Origin: Affinibrenneria salicis
GTDB taxonomy: Bacteria > Pseudomonadota > Gammaproteobacteria > Enterobacterales > Enterobacteriaceae
Direction of reading: 5' to 3'
DNA: 64,000 bases
Assembly: GCF_008710095.1 (NCBI RefSeq)
Contig: NZ_VYKJ01000001.1
Location: 124,001 to 188,000, forward strand
The position numbers were made by a program, and so were the translations under genes. Below are positions 1 to 10,741 of the stretch, piece by piece. Under the pieces are notes generated by a model. It saw only the letters and a program-made list of their open reading frames with translations. It had not been told where the DNA came from and did not search any database. How positions within the stretch are numbered: position 1 is the first letter of the stretch; each line of letters starts with the position of its first letter.

Positions 1-1691
1 ACCTGCCATGGATTAAGCCCCGCGGCCATATAGCCGGCCGGACTCTCTGCGGTAAAATAGACCGTCTGACCGGCCTGCGGCGTACGCAGCCAGACCACGC
101 GGTCGCCGTTGCTGAGCTGCCACTGTTCGACGTGTTGCGCCGGGAAATGTTTCAACGCCGTGCGTTCTCCGCGCTGCGTGACGGACGGCAGCTCGGGGAT
201 CAGTTTAGCTTCGGGCAGGCGCGGCGGCGTCAGCGCCGCCGTGGTCCACTGCGTCTGTTGCTGCTGTACGGCCTCAGACGTCGGCAGCGTAAAAGGCGCC
301 GAGCCCGGCACGCTAAATTGCACCAGTCTGTCCGTTTCGGCCAGCCAGCGCTGCAGATGCTGATTAACGTCCTGCTGCGTAATGCCGGCCAGCTCGTCCA
401 ACACCTGGCGGCCGCGCGTCTGACTGCCCACATAAGCGCGCCCCTGCAGCCAGGGAACCGTAATTTGCTGCACCCAGTCGGCGAAGTCACGCTGTTCCGG
501 CTGGCTGACCATGCCCAGCGCCACCTCGCGAATATCCGATTTCACGTCCACGATATCGCGTTCACTTAACGAATAGCGCCGGATCCTTTCTATTTCCCCC
601 AGCAGCACGGCGAGCGACGCATGATGGCCACCCGGCATCACATCGGCAAAGAAACCCAGCGCGACGGTCGTTCTGCCGATATCCGACTTACGCACCACCA
701 GACTGCTGACCTCGGGCGGCAGTTCCGACTTTTGCCGGCGCATCTGTCGGCTTAGCGCGCTGAGCGTGATCTGATTCAGCAGGCGGTAACGCATGCCCGC
801 CCGCCCGCCCACGCCTTCATCCTGAAAGCGATAGACCACGGACACCTGACTGGTGCCGCTCTGGCTATCCTGCAGACGCACCACGTCAAGCTGCGGCGCC
901 AGACGCGGTTCATAGTAGTCGCGCACGGGCACGTTCCCGGCCGGCAGATCGGCGAAGTAGCGCCGGATCTCGCGTTCGGCCTCGGCAAGCGGTATATCGC
1001 CAATCAGCAACAGCCGCATATTCGACGGGCGATACCAACGCTGATAAAACGCGCGCAGCAGGCTGGCCGGCGTATCGTTAATCGCCTGCTCGGTACCGAT
1101 CACCGGACGTAACGGATAGCGCGAGTCGTGGCGGATAGCCTGGACGCGCTGCTGGTTCATACGCTCAGCCACTCCCAGTTTGCCGCGCCACTCCTCCAGA
1201 ATAATCTGGCGCTCATTATCCAGATCGCGCGGCAGAAAGCGGGCGTGGCCGGCCATCTGGCTCAGCGCCTGTAGCGCCAGTCCGAGTTCGCGCTTCCCGG
1301 CCGGCGGACTCATCATGTACTGCGTGCGTTCGTAATTGGTCATGGCGTTGTAGTGCTGCGCGCGCACCCAGCCCTGCTGATTCAGCGCCTGACTCACGCC
1401 CTGGTCAAACGCATCGCTGGTATGGAACACCATATGTTCGACCATATGCGCCGCGCCGGACTCGTTATCCTGCTCATCAATCGAGCCGACGTCGACGCTC
1501 AAACGAATATCAATGCGGTTTTGCTGCCCGGCCAGCGGCACCAGGGTATATTGCAGCCCGTTGGCCAGCCTTCCTTCTTTTATATGCGGCAGCGGACTTT
1601 GAACCGCGCCGGCGTCAGCGGCCAGGCTACCGGCGCTTAACGTAAACAGACCGACGGCGAACGCCAGCCAATAAAATTTCTTCCAGTTCAT
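1..1691 (-). CDS. fusC: Periplasmic M16 zinc metalloprotease, FusC/PqqL-like (3' end outside window)
   Basis: The frame opens at ATG 1691 and stays open to the left edge, so the C-terminal part is missing. The N-terminus is a signal peptide (residues 1 to about 25, ending near SLAADA), which places the protein in the periplasm. The inverted zinc motif HMVEH is at residues 82-86 and the third zinc ligand is probably E167 in an ERQIILEEW stretch, as in pitrilysin/insulinase proteases. It follows the receptor gene after 136 bp on the same strand. In Pectobacterium, FusC is the M16 protease that cuts imported plant ferredoxin so that its iron can be released; E. coli PqqL is the counterpart beside YddB. 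The M16 assignment is firm. The ferredoxin role is inferred from the neighbouring receptor and TonB-like genes. Confidence 0.8.
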   Translation of the reverse strand, partial: MNWKKFYWLAFAVGLFTLSAGSLAADAGAVQSPLPHIKEGRLANGLQYTLVPLAGQQNRIDIRLSVDVGSIDEQDNESGAAHMVEHMVFHTSDAFDQGVSQALNQQGWVRAQHYNAMTNYERTQYMMSPPAGKRELGLALQALSQMAGHARFLPRDLDNERQIILEEWRGKLGVAERMNQQRVQAIRHDSRYPLRPVIGTEQAINDTPASLLRAFYQRWYRPSNMRLLLIGDIPLAEAEREIRRYFADLPAGNVPVRDYYEPRLAPQLDVVRLQDSQSGTSQVSVVYRFQDEGVGGRAGMRYRLLNQITLSALSRQMRRQKSELPPEVSSLVVRKSDIGRTTVALGFFADVMPGGHHASLAVLLGEIERIRRYSLSERDIVDVKSDIREVALGMVSQPEQRDFADWVQQITVPWLQGRAYVGSQTRGRQVLDELAGITQQDVNQHLQRWLAETDRLVQFSVPGSAPFTLPTSEAVQQQQTQWTTAALTPPRLPEAKLIPELPSVTQRGERTALKHFPAQHVEQWQLSNGDRVVWLRTPQAGQTVYFTAESPAGYMAAGLNPWQ

Positions 1692-1827
1692 AACGACCTT
1701 GTCACTATTGTTATTTTCATATTGCGACGCGTTTTCTCGCGACGAAAAAACGCGGTCAGAGACGATACGGACATTCCGTAAGGCATCATCCCGCCACGCC
1801 GGACAAGGGCGTCGCGGGATCGGGTGC

Positions 1828-4413
1828 TTACCAGGTGTAGGCGACCCCCAGCCAGAACTGGCGGCCGGGTTTGTAGGTAACGAGGCTGGTACTTGAATTC
1901 GCCAGCGATTGAGAAGTTTCCACCACGTTGTCAAATACGTTCAGCACATCCAGCGTGATATCCAGCGTCTGCTCCTTGTAGATCGGCTGGGAGTAGGCAA
2001 GACGCCAGTCGTAGGAGAAGAAGTCGCCATATTTAATACCGGTGTACATTGTCGGCCTGCCGATATAATCGCCACAGGCGCCAGAGCCTCCCGGGCAGTC
2101 AATGACAGAGGTGACATAGCCTTTATAGCCGGAGGTATAGGCCAGACGCTGGCCCCAGGTCAGGCGTGCCGCAGGGAAATAAGTATCCACATTCAGGAAT
2201 ATATTCCACGGCGTATTGAAATTCAGGGCATCGATATCACCCTTATCCATCAATTTTTCATTAAAGATGACCTTGACGTCATCCTGATTACTTGCATCGT
2301 AATAGGTTTGCGAATTGCTTTTATTTTTAGAAATATTAGCGCCCAACGCCCAATTTACTTGCGCCCACTGGAACTTATACGGGCTAATCGGTTCAACCGT
2401 CAGAGAGAAATTATTACCTTCGGTGCTGGCGCTATTGCTTAAATAATAGCGGCGCTGGCTATTATCATCGATATAGCTTTCCTGACCAAACTGCTCGCGT
2501 CCTTTGCGATGTACCCATTTCACCGTCCAGATAGTATCCATGACGCGCTGGGACAGCCCCAAATTCAGCTCATCGCTAAATGGCGTATTCAGGCCTGATA
2601 CATCATAGGTCGCCACATTGGCTCTGATCGGCGCGCTCCAGTCGCCGCTGGAACTAGTCCGCGTCTGCGTGTAGCGTTCATTGATGCCCGACCGTAACAT
2701 ATAGGCCAACATGTTCTGCGCGTAGTAGCGGTTAGCGCCGCCAAACACGCGAGTGGAGCGATCGCCAAACACATCGTAAGAGGCGGCCAGCCGCGGGGCG
2801 ATATTCAGATTTTCCAGATAATCGTCATAAGATAAGCGTACTCCCGGCGTCACTTCCAGCTTTCCGAGCGTAATGCTATCCTGGATATAGGCGGCATAAT
2901 TGGTATAACTGCCTTTAACGGTTCGCTCCGGATACAGCAGGCGGGTACCGGCAAATTGTTCGCCGTCAATACACAGGGTGTCGCCCGACTGACAAACAAC
3001 GCCGGAATTAACGAATCTTGCGCTGGGAGATACCGTGGCCGAATACACATCGCTGAAACGGCGATATTGCGCATTATAGAAATCCGTCTGCCAGCCAAAA
3101 TCCAGTTGGTGCTGCACGCCCCACAAAGCCAGCGGACTCAGTTCGTAATCCTGCTTCAGCGTCGTGGTATTTTTTTCAGTAGCATAAGTGCCGTATCCGC
3201 CACTCTGCGATGAATTGGCGGAGCTTTGCCAATCAATCGCATCAGAGGTGAAATTTAGCGAAGGGCTATAATAGACCCAACTTGTGAGCGTATTAGATTC
3301 ATGTTCGATCTTATTCTGTTCATGTTGGTAACCCGCCAGACTGATGATTTTCCCCCAATTGGCGTTATGTTCCCATTCAATGTTGAAGCGATAGCCACCA
3401 CCCGTATTAGTATAGGAACCGTTTTTCACATTCTGCTTATAATATTTGGACTCGTGCGGCGCATACATGCCGGTCAGGCGAACAGTATCGCCGTTATCGG
3501 CCAGATATGTGCCTTTCAACAAATAGGTTTCAGCAATACGTTCCTGATCCGTCCACTGATCTAACCAGGTGTGATAATACGGGATATCTGACTGCTGCCG
3601 ATTATAGGCAAAAATAAATCCTGCCTTATCGCTTAACGGTTGGTTAAAGCTGGCTGAATAAAACTGTTTTTTAAATCGGGGCTGATAATAGAGGTTGGTT
3701 GCCGATTCAAAATCTTCGCGATTATCCGCATCCACATGATAACGCGTCCAGCTATCGCGCGTGGTGCGATAGGAAATTTTACCCGAAGCTTTACTCAGAT
3801 CCGGATCCTTCAGTTTGGCGTCCACTACGCCACCGGTGAAGTCGCCGTATTTGGCGGAGACATTGCTATCGAACACTTCCAGTTGCTCAATCAGCTCGGA
3901 ATTGATCCAAAATGACTGCGCGCCACCGGCCGGTAAATCAGTCGGCGAGTAGCCATCAGGGTTCGTGCCCAACTCCCCACCGTTGGCGCCGGGGTCAATG
4001 GTGTTGTTATTGGACAGCCCATCGATCATGTAGTTGTTCTGGTAAAACTTCTCACCATGAAACGAGACATTCTCAGGCGCGATTTCTCCAGGCGTATTAC
4101 CATTATCCGCCGTCTTGGAAAACTGCACGTTAGGATTGTTTTTCAGCAGTTCCGTCACCGAGCCATTGCGGGTCGGCATTTTTTTAATCTGCTCCGCCGT
4201 TAAAATCTGCGTCCCCATCGACTGGCTGGTCGGCGTCGAGCGCACTAAAATCGTATCCTCGCCGCTGGCGGAGGCATCGCCGTCCTGCGCGCTACTTTTT
4301 TTCTCCGCTTCGTCTGCCGCCGGCGCGCCGCTGTTCTGGCCGTCATTTTCCTGCGCCAACGCCGACGATGATAATAAGGACAATATCATCATCAAGTACA
4401 TGTTTTTATTCAT
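1828..4413 (-). CDS. fusA: TonB-dependent outer-membrane receptor, FusA/YddB-like
   Basis: An 861-residue protein with a signal peptide (cut near SALAQ), an acidic serine-rich linker, and a TonB-box-like DTILV at about residues 54-58. A plug domain follows (MPTRNGSVTELLKNNP, then NYMIDGLSNNN and FTGGVVDAKL), and a long 22-strand-type barrel ends in an aromatic residue (LGVAYTW). The size fits the ferredoxin receptor FusA and is larger than siderophore receptors of about 650-750 residues. It lies between a TonB-like gene (51 bp upstream) and an M16 protease gene, the gene set of the Pectobacterium Fus operon. The inferred role is import of an iron-containing protein, plausibly plant 2Fe-2S ferredoxin, across the outer membrane. 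The exact ligand cannot be read from sequence. Confidence 0.8.
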   Translation of the reverse strand: MNKNMYLMMILSLLSSSALAQENDGQNSGAPAADEAEKKSSAQDGDASASGEDTILVRSTPTSQSMGTQILTAEQIKKMPTRNGSVTELLKNNPNVQFSKTADNGNTPGEIAPENVSFHGEKFYQNNYMIDGLSNNNTIDPGANGGELGTNPDGYSPTDLPAGGAQSFWINSELIEQLEVFDSNVSAKYGDFTGGVVDAKLKDPDLSKASGKISYRTTRDSWTRYHVDADNREDFESATNLYYQPRFKKQFYSASFNQPLSDKAGFIFAYNRQQSDIPYYHTWLDQWTDQERIAETYLLKGTYLADNGDTVRLTGMYAPHESKYYKQNVKNGSYTNTGGGYRFNIEWEHNANWGKIISLAGYQHEQNKIEHESNTLTSWVYYSPSLNFTSDAIDWQSSANSSQSGGYGTYATEKNTTTLKQDYELSPLALWGVQHQLDFGWQTDFYNAQYRRFSDVYSATVSPSARFVNSGVVCQSGDTLCIDGEQFAGTRLLYPERTVKGSYTNYAAYIQDSITLGKLEVTPGVRLSYDDYLENLNIAPRLAASYDVFGDRSTRVFGGANRYYAQNMLAYMLRSGINERYTQTRTSSSGDWSAPIRANVATYDVSGLNTPFSDELNLGLSQRVMDTIWTVKWVHRKGREQFGQESYIDDNSQRRYYLSNSASTEGNNFSLTVEPISPYKFQWAQVNWALGANISKNKSNSQTYYDASNQDDVKVIFNEKLMDKGDIDALNFNTPWNIFLNVDTYFPAARLTWGQRLAYTSGYKGYVTSVIDCPGGSGACGDYIGRPTMYTGIKYGDFFSYDWRLAYSQPIYKEQTLDITLDVLNVFDNVVETSQSLANSSTSLVTYKPGRQFWLGVAYTW

Positions 4414-4464
4414 TATGTAATTTTCCCCGGAACTAAAAATTAAAAAGACGCTTTTTGTTATGGC

Positions 4465-5319
4465 TTAATTTTCCAGCCGGATATGGCCATCCAGCTTAAA
4501 AACAATGGATACGGTCTGATCGGCCATCATGGTCTGTGCCTGATAACGCCAACGCGCCATATCTTTCATCACCGATGCGGCGAATACGCCGACCGGATCC
4601 TCGGTTAAAATACGAATATTGGTCACCGTGCCGCTGCCGGTAACGTCGAACCTCACCCGCACGCGCCCTTCCACGCCCAGCGAACGGGCGCGGGTTGGGT
4701 AATTAACCCGGCGGTTTAAAGCGGTTAATTTCTGCGTACTGGCGGCGCCGGTCCCCTGCGCGGCCTGGCCGCTGTTGCTGCTGCCCTGCGCCGAAGCGGC
4801 CAGCCGGCCGGCGGAGCCCGTGGATACAGGAGAGGAAGACGCCGGCGCATCCGGCGAAGGGCGAGTTGAACGTTCGGCCGTCTGCGGCGCTTCGCTGGCG
4901 CGCGGCGAAGGCTGGCGCACGGGCGGCGCCTTTTCCGGTGTTTTTTTCACCGGCACCTGCGCCGGCTTTTTCGCCGACGCCGTTACCGGTTGCGCCTGCC
5001 GCACCACAATGCGCGGCTTATCCGCCAGCGGCAGCGCGATCTCGCTGGCCGCCGGCATCGTCGAGCCTTCTGGCGCCGCCGCCCGTGCAGGCGCCGCAGC
5101 GGCAGCCGTTTGCCCGGCGGACTGTTCCGCATGCTGAATCTGCAGCATGGTAATATTCAGGCTATCGCCCGCTTTCCCCGCCAACGCTTCGCTCGACGGC
5201 GGCGTGCGCGCGGCCCATAAGGCCAGCGTGATTAGCCCCAGGTGCAGCAGCGCGGAAAACGACAAAAAACCCGCCCGCCGGCACAGGGAAGGGATGCATT
5301 GGATGCTTTTCATCATCAA
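4465..5319 (-). CDS. fusB: TonB-family energy-transducing protein, FusB-like
   Basis: The 284-residue product has an N-terminal membrane anchor (about residues 18-36, FLSFSALLHLGLITLALWAA), a long proline/alanine/lysine-rich periplasmic spacer (about 70-190) and a C-terminal TonB domain (about 200-284) with YPTRARSLGVEGRVRVRF. This is the standard TonB architecture, but the gene is linked to a receptor and a protease rather than lying at the tonB locus. In Pectobacterium, the dedicated TonB-like FusB works with FusA in ferredoxin import. Three ATG codons occur in a row at 5319-5311 and the first is taken as the start. It is the first gene of the operon, with a Fur-like site about 280 bp upstream, so induction under iron starvation is likely. 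Confidence 0.8.
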   Translation of the reverse strand: MMMKSIQCIPSLCRRAGFLSFSALLHLGLITLALWAARTPPSSEALAGKAGDSLNITMLQIQHAEQSAGQTAAAAAPARAAAPEGSTMPAASEIALPLADKPRIVVRQAQPVTASAKKPAQVPVKKTPEKAPPVRQPSPRASEAPQTAERSTRPSPDAPASSSPVSTGSAGRLAASAQGSSNSGQAAQGTGAASTQKLTALNRRVNYPTRARSLGVEGRVRVRFDVTGSGTVTNIRILTEDPVGVFAASVMKDMARWRYQAQTMMADQTVSIVFKLDGHIRLEN

Positions 5320-5568
5320 AAATTAACGTCTGTCTCTTAATCAAACGCGTTACAACGTCATCCCTGCTCCAGCCCGGCGTTTGCCTCAGGATTTTCCTTT
5401 TCCCGCGATAACGAAGTCAGGCCAACTGGTTTTATCGACATACGCCCTTTCCCTTTCATCACGTTCGACAAAGCATTCGCCGCGAGGAAGAAACCATCGC
5501 AATGGCTTGTATCGAAAGGGAAAATTGGATGACTACGCTCGAGAAACAGAGACACTCTTCTATCGGAC

Positions 5569-5586
5569 TTGTAATAGTTATTACAA
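5569..5586. promoter_or_regulatory. Perfect 8-bp inverted repeat, candidate operator
   Basis: TTGTAATA-GT-TATTACAA is an exact palindrome with a 2-bp centre, 13 bp from the Fur-like site. It does not match the Fur consensus well, so a second regulator or an extended iron-control region is possible. Confidence 0.45.
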
Positions 5587-5599
5587 TGGAAACAATTAT

Positions 5600-5618
5600 A
5601 CAAATAATAATCATTACC
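5600..5618. promoter_or_regulatory. Fur-box-like iron-repressor site
   Basis: The 19-mer ACAAATAATAATCATTACC matches the consensus GATAATGATAATCATTATC at 14 of 19 positions, with an unbroken AATAATCATTA core. It lies in AT-rich DNA about 280 bp upstream of the TonB-like gene, which makes Fur control of the TonB/receptor/protease operon plausible. Confidence 0.6.
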
Positions 5619-6026
5619 ACAAATATCCTTACACAAAACTTACACAGCGGAAGGGAACTAATAAAAAATAACGAGATTGATGGCAGCGTCGCCGATGGAC
5701 CCGAGATTTCGACTCTGGCGCCCTGGAATGTTTTTCCGAACGGGAAACGCTGCCAACCGGCTGAATTGAAAGATTATTGACGCGAAAACGCGCTCAGCGC
5801 CGGCAGAAAACAGACGGTTAGCGGGTATAGTTTGACGTGGCGCCGGCAGTACGCCCGGCGGACGGCCCGCAACGCAGGCCTGGGCAAGCAAGGCTGAAAA
5901 CCAGCAATCGCTCGCAGATGCGGGCGCAGACGGTTCTCTCATCCGTTCGGCATGATGAGCCCGACCGTCTGGCAAGATGAAACGCGACGGGAACAGGCCT
6001 TTACGGCCTGAGCCAGGCCTCGCGGC

Positions 6027-6452
6027 TCAGTACTCCTGGTCCTCGATCAATCGTTTACCCAGCGTAATACAGTCAACGGTTTCGTAATCCAGCTTTTCAT
6101 ACATACTGATGACCGCATCGTTATCTTCCCGCACCATCAGATGAATTTTCGGACAGCCGCGCGCAATCAGTTTCTTTTCCAGCCGGCTGATCAGCGCATT
6201 GGCGATGCCCCGGCCGCGAAAATCGGGATGCACCCCGAGATAATAGGCGGAACCGCGGTGACCGTCGTAACCGCCCATGACCGAACCGACAACCTCTCCG
6301 CTCACTTCCGCCACCAGAAACAGATCGGCATCGTGGTTCAGCTTGCGTTCAATATCCATTTCGGGATCGTTCCACGGACGCAGTAAATCGCAGCGTTCCC
6401 AAAGAGTTATCACTTCCTCAAAATCATCTTGCCGAAAGATACGAATTTCCAT
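6027..6452 (-). CDS. ypeA: GNAT-family N-acetyltransferase YpeA
   Basis: The 141-residue protein is nearly colinear with E. coli YpeA: it begins [20 protein letters not shown] and ends KRLIEDQEY. The acetyl-CoA loop is visible as RGRGIANAL (about residues 80-88), preceded by the beta-strand [10 protein letters not shown]. The physiological substrate of YpeA is not established. It is a single gene divergent from hemF. In E. coli the amidase gene amiA lies near hemF and ypeA; none is seen here. Confidence 0.93.
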   Translation of the reverse strand: MEIRIFRQDDFEEVITLWERCDLLRPWNDPEMDIERKLNHDADLFLVAEVSGEVVGSVMGGYDGHRGSAYYLGVHPDFRGRGIANALISRLEKKLIARGCPKIHLMVREDNDAVISMYEKLDYETVDCITLGKRLIEDQEY

Positions 6453-6577
6453 AGCTCATCGTCACTGTTGAATCAGGTTATGATCTGATTATCGCGTGAT
6501 CCGGCGCAGACGCAATATCAAATTGCCCTGCGTGCGTCGCTTCGCGGCGGTTTCATTGCTTTCAGCGCGGCGGGCGA

Positions 6578-6586
6578 TGGTATAAT
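6578..6586 (+). promoter_or_regulatory. Extended -10 promoter of hemF
   Basis: TGGTATAAT is a perfect extended -10 element (TGnTATAAT) 50 bp before the hemF start. It is centred in an exact inverted repeat, GGCGAT-N6-ATCGCC (6573-6590), so a regulator could sit directly on the -10. The -35 region is weak, as expected for extended -10 promoters. Confidence 0.6.
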
Positions 6587-6627
6587 CGCCGCCAGTCAGG
6601 CGCCATCGCCAGTTAGCCACCCGATAA

Positions 6628-8015
<1,388 letters not shown>

Positions 8016-8050
8016 AACGCGCTCCCGGCCGGCGCCGCCCGCAACCGCGC

Positions 8051-10330
8051 CTATAGCGGCTGAGTCTGCGCCTCCACCACCGCCAGCGCCACCATATTGA
8101 CGATGCGTCGCACCGAGGCGATCGGCGTCAAAATGTGCACCGGCTTCGCCACGCCCATCAGCACCGGTCCCACCGTCACGCCTTCGGACGAGGAGACGCG
8201 CAGCAGGTTATAGCTGATACGCGCCGCTTCCATATTCGGCATGATCAGAATATTAGCCGAACCTTTTAGCGGGCTATCCGGCATTTGCTCTCGGCGAATC
8301 GCCTCGACCAGCGCGGCATCGCCGTGCATCTCGCCGTCAATCTCCAGTTCGGGCGCCAGCTGGTTGACGCGCGCCAGCACCGCGCGCATCTTCTGCGCCG
8401 TCGGCGAATCGGAGGTGCCGAAGCTGGAATGCGACAGCAACGCTACTTTCGGCTCAATGCCAAAACGCCGCACCGTCTCGGCCGCCATCAGGGTAATTTC
8501 CGCCAGTTGATCCGGCGTAGGATCGGCATTGACGTAGGTATCGGCAATAAAGGTGTTGCCGCTGGGCAGGATCAGCGCGTTCATTGCGCCGGCCACGTGC
8601 ACGCCGTCGCGGAAGCCGAACACCTTACTCACCACCTCGAAGTGCTCTTCATAGTTGCCGATGGTGCCGCAGATCAGCGCATCCGCTTCGCCGCGGTGTA
8701 CCATGATGGCGCCAATCAGCGTGGGATCGCTGATCACCGCGCGCTGCGCCTGCTCCTGCGAGACGCCGCGCCGCTTCATGATCTGGAAATATTCTCCCCA
8801 GTACTCTCTGAAACGCGGATCCGACTCATTGTTTACCACCTCGAAATCCTTGCCGATAACGATCTGCAGACCCAGTTTGTGCAGCCGCATCTCGATAACG
8901 TCGGGGCGGCCAATCAGCACCGGCGACGCCAGCCCCAGCGTGATCAATTCCTGCGTAGCGTGCAGAACGCGCGGCTCTTCGCCTTCGGCCAGCACCACCC
9001 GCCGCGGCTGCTTACGCGCCTGGGCGAAGATCGGCTTCATAAACAGGTTCGTCTTGTAAACAAACTGCGTCAGTTTTTCCAGATAGGCATCGAAGTCGAG
9101 GATCGGGCGGGTCGCCACGCCGGAATCCATTGCCGCCTTCGCCACCGCCGGCGCGATCTTAATGATCAGCCGCGGATCGAACGGTTTAGGGATCAGATAC
9201 TCAGGCCCGAACCTCAGCTCCTGATCGCCGTAGGCGGAGGCCACTACTTCGCTCTGTTCCGCCAGCGCCAGATCGGCGATGGCGCGCACGCTGGCCAGTT
9301 TCATCTCCTCGTTGATGGTTGTGGCGCCCACGTCCAGCGCGCCGCGGAAAATAAACGGGAAACAGAGGACATTGTTTACCTGGTTCGGGTAGTCCGAACG
9401 CCCGGTACAGATAATGGCGTCGGGCCGGACGGCCTTCACCAGCGGCGGCAAAATCTCCGGCTCCGGGTTGGCCAGCGCCAGAATCAACGGTTTGGCCGCC
9501 ATGCCCTGCACCATCTCCTGAGTCAATACGCCCGGCCCGGAACAGCCGAGGAAAATATCCGCATTCGGAATCACCTCGGCCAGCGTGCGCAGGCCGTTAT
9601 CCTCAATCGCATACGCCGCCTTGGTTTCCGCCATGTTCTCTTCGCGCCCGCGGTAAATCACGCCGCGCGAGTCGCAGACCACGATGTGATCGCGTCTCAG
9701 ACCCAGCGCCACCAGCAGGTTAAGGCAGGCGATGGAGGCCGCGCCCGCGCCGGAGACCACGAGACGCACATCGGCGATCTCTTTTTCCACCACGCGCAAA
9801 CCATTCAGCACCGCGGCGGTGCAGATAATCGCCGTACCGTGCTGATCGTCATGGAATACCGGGATCTTCATCCTTTCGCGCAGCTTTTTCTCAATATAAA
9901 AACACTCCGGCGCTTTAATATCCTCCAGGTTGATGCCGCCAAACGTCGGCTCCAGCGCGGCGATCACATCGATCAGCTTATCGGGATCCTGTTCATCAAC
10001 CTCAATATCGAATACGTCGATACCGGAGAACTTCTTGAACAGGACCCCCTTGCCTTCCATCACCGGCTTACCGGCCAGCGCGCCAATGTTGCCGAGGCCG
10101 AGCACCGCCGTGCCGTTGGAGACAACCGCGACCAGATTGCCGCGCGCGGTATATTTCCAGGCGGCCATCGGATCCTGCGCGATCTCCAGACAGGGAACCG
10201 CCACGCCGGGCGAGTAGGCCAGCGCTAAATCGCGTTGTGTTGCCAGAGGTTTGGTTGGAGAGACCTGAATCTTTCCAGGAATCGGATACTGATGAAAATC
10301 CAGAGCACTTTGCTTAAGTTGGTCATCCAT
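8051..10330 (-). CDS. maeB: NADP-dependent malic enzyme MaeB
   Basis: Oxidatively decarboxylates malate to pyruvate with formation of NADPH. The 759-residue length equals E. coli MaeB and the N-terminus [20 protein letters not shown] is nearly identical, which sets the start at 10330 rather than at an in-frame ATG 15 codons upstream. The malic domain (about 1-430) carries [22 protein letters not shown] and the NADP loop [12 protein letters not shown]. The C-terminal phosphotransacetylase-like domain (about 430-759) lacks a known acetyltransferase role in this family and is thought to be regulatory. It is monocistronic and convergent with yaiI. Confidence 0.97.
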   Translation of the reverse strand: MDDQLKQSALDFHQYPIPGKIQVSPTKPLATQRDLALAYSPGVAVPCLEIAQDPMAAWKYTARGNLVAVVSNGTAVLGLGNIGALAGKPVMEGKGVLFKKFSGIDVFDIEVDEQDPDKLIDVIAALEPTFGGINLEDIKAPECFYIEKKLRERMKIPVFHDDQHGTAIICTAAVLNGLRVVEKEIADVRLVVSGAGAASIACLNLLVALGLRRDHIVVCDSRGVIYRGREENMAETKAAYAIEDNGLRTLAEVIPNADIFLGCSGPGVLTQEMVQGMAAKPLILALANPEPEILPPLVKAVRPDAIICTGRSDYPNQVNNVLCFPFIFRGALDVGATTINEEMKLASVRAIADLALAEQSEVVASAYGDQELRFGPEYLIPKPFDPRLIIKIAPAVAKAAMDSGVATRPILDFDAYLEKLTQFVYKTNLFMKPIFAQARKQPRRVVLAEGEEPRVLHATQELITLGLASPVLIGRPDVIEMRLHKLGLQIVIGKDFEVVNNESDPRFREYWGEYFQIMKRRGVSQEQAQRAVISDPTLIGAIMVHRGEADALICGTIGNYEEHFEVVSKVFGFRDGVHVAGAMNALILPSGNTFIADTYVNADPTPDQLAEITLMAAETVRRFGIEPKVALLSHSSFGTSDSPTAQKMRAVLARVNQLAPELEIDGEMHGDAALVEAIRREQMPDSPLKGSANILIMPNMEAARISYNLLRVSSSEGVTVGPVLMGVAKPVHILTPIASVRRIVNMVALAVVEAQTQPL

Positions 10331-10741
10331 CGTGCGTTCCTTTATTGGCTTTTGTTGTAATAAATCGGCGATCAAGCGGTCAGTATAATGTTTGCTATTT
10401 GTTAAACTTTGAAGCGCGGCAAAAACCCAATAATCATCAGACTTTATATAGTTAATTAATGATTAATAAAGGTGACGACCGTCAGCACAGTCGGCGCCTG
10501 AGCGCGGCGGGAGTCAGGGAGTCAGGGAGTCAGGGAGTCAGGGAGTCAGGGAGTCAGGGAGTCAGGGAGTCAGGGAGTCAGGGAGTCAGGGAGTCAGGGA
10601 GTCAGGGAGTCAGGGAGTCAGGGAGTCAGGGAGTCAGGGAGCAAGGGAGCAAGGGAGCAAGGGAGCAAGGGAGCAAGGGAGAATTGTCGGGGAAGACGGC
10701 CCGCGGAGCGCCATGCCGGCGCGGGCCGTTTACGTCACAGA
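10331..10741. other. Intergenic region upstream of maeB containing a tandem repeat array
   Basis: Holds the AT-rich maeB upstream region (about 10370-10460) and the 8-bp tandem array at 10513-10680. A plus-strand frame crosses the array, but its product is only the translation of the repeat and it has no recognisable domain. Confidence 0.6.
10513..10680. repeat. Tandem 8-bp repeat: 16 x GTCAGGGA followed by 5 x GCAAGGGA
   Basis: Counted directly: 128 bp of perfect GTCAGGGA units (10513-10640) pass without interruption into 40 bp of perfect GCAAGGGA units (10641-10680). The two units differ at two positions. Perfect identity over 21 units suggests recent expansion by slippage, so copy number probably varies between strains. 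The array lies between the end of the SGNH lipoprotein gene and the maeB promoter region. Confidence 0.97.

Larger units (their letters stand above)
5320..6026. other. 707-bp gene-free region upstream of the fus-like operon
   Basis: No convincing gene is visible. The part at 5540-5660 is AT-rich and holds a Fur-box-like site and a perfect palindrome (listed separately). The rest (about 5680-6020) is GC-rich without a good start or codon pattern. Short frames such as 5358-5636 on the minus strand run through the AT-rich regulatory stretch and look accidental. Confidence 0.6.

Noticed and set aside
5358..5636. Minus-strand frame of 92 codons upstream of the TonB-like gene
   Set aside because: It spans the Fur-like site and palindrome, has low-complexity Asn/Tyr/Cys composition from AT-rich DNA, and no family resemblance.
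8285..10228. Long plus-strand frame of about 647 codons antisense to maeB
   Set aside because: A shadow frame produced by the codon bias of a GC-rich gene; the opposite strand encodes a clear MaeB. The same applies to frames antisense to uvrA (44800-47505) and lysA (24173-25600).
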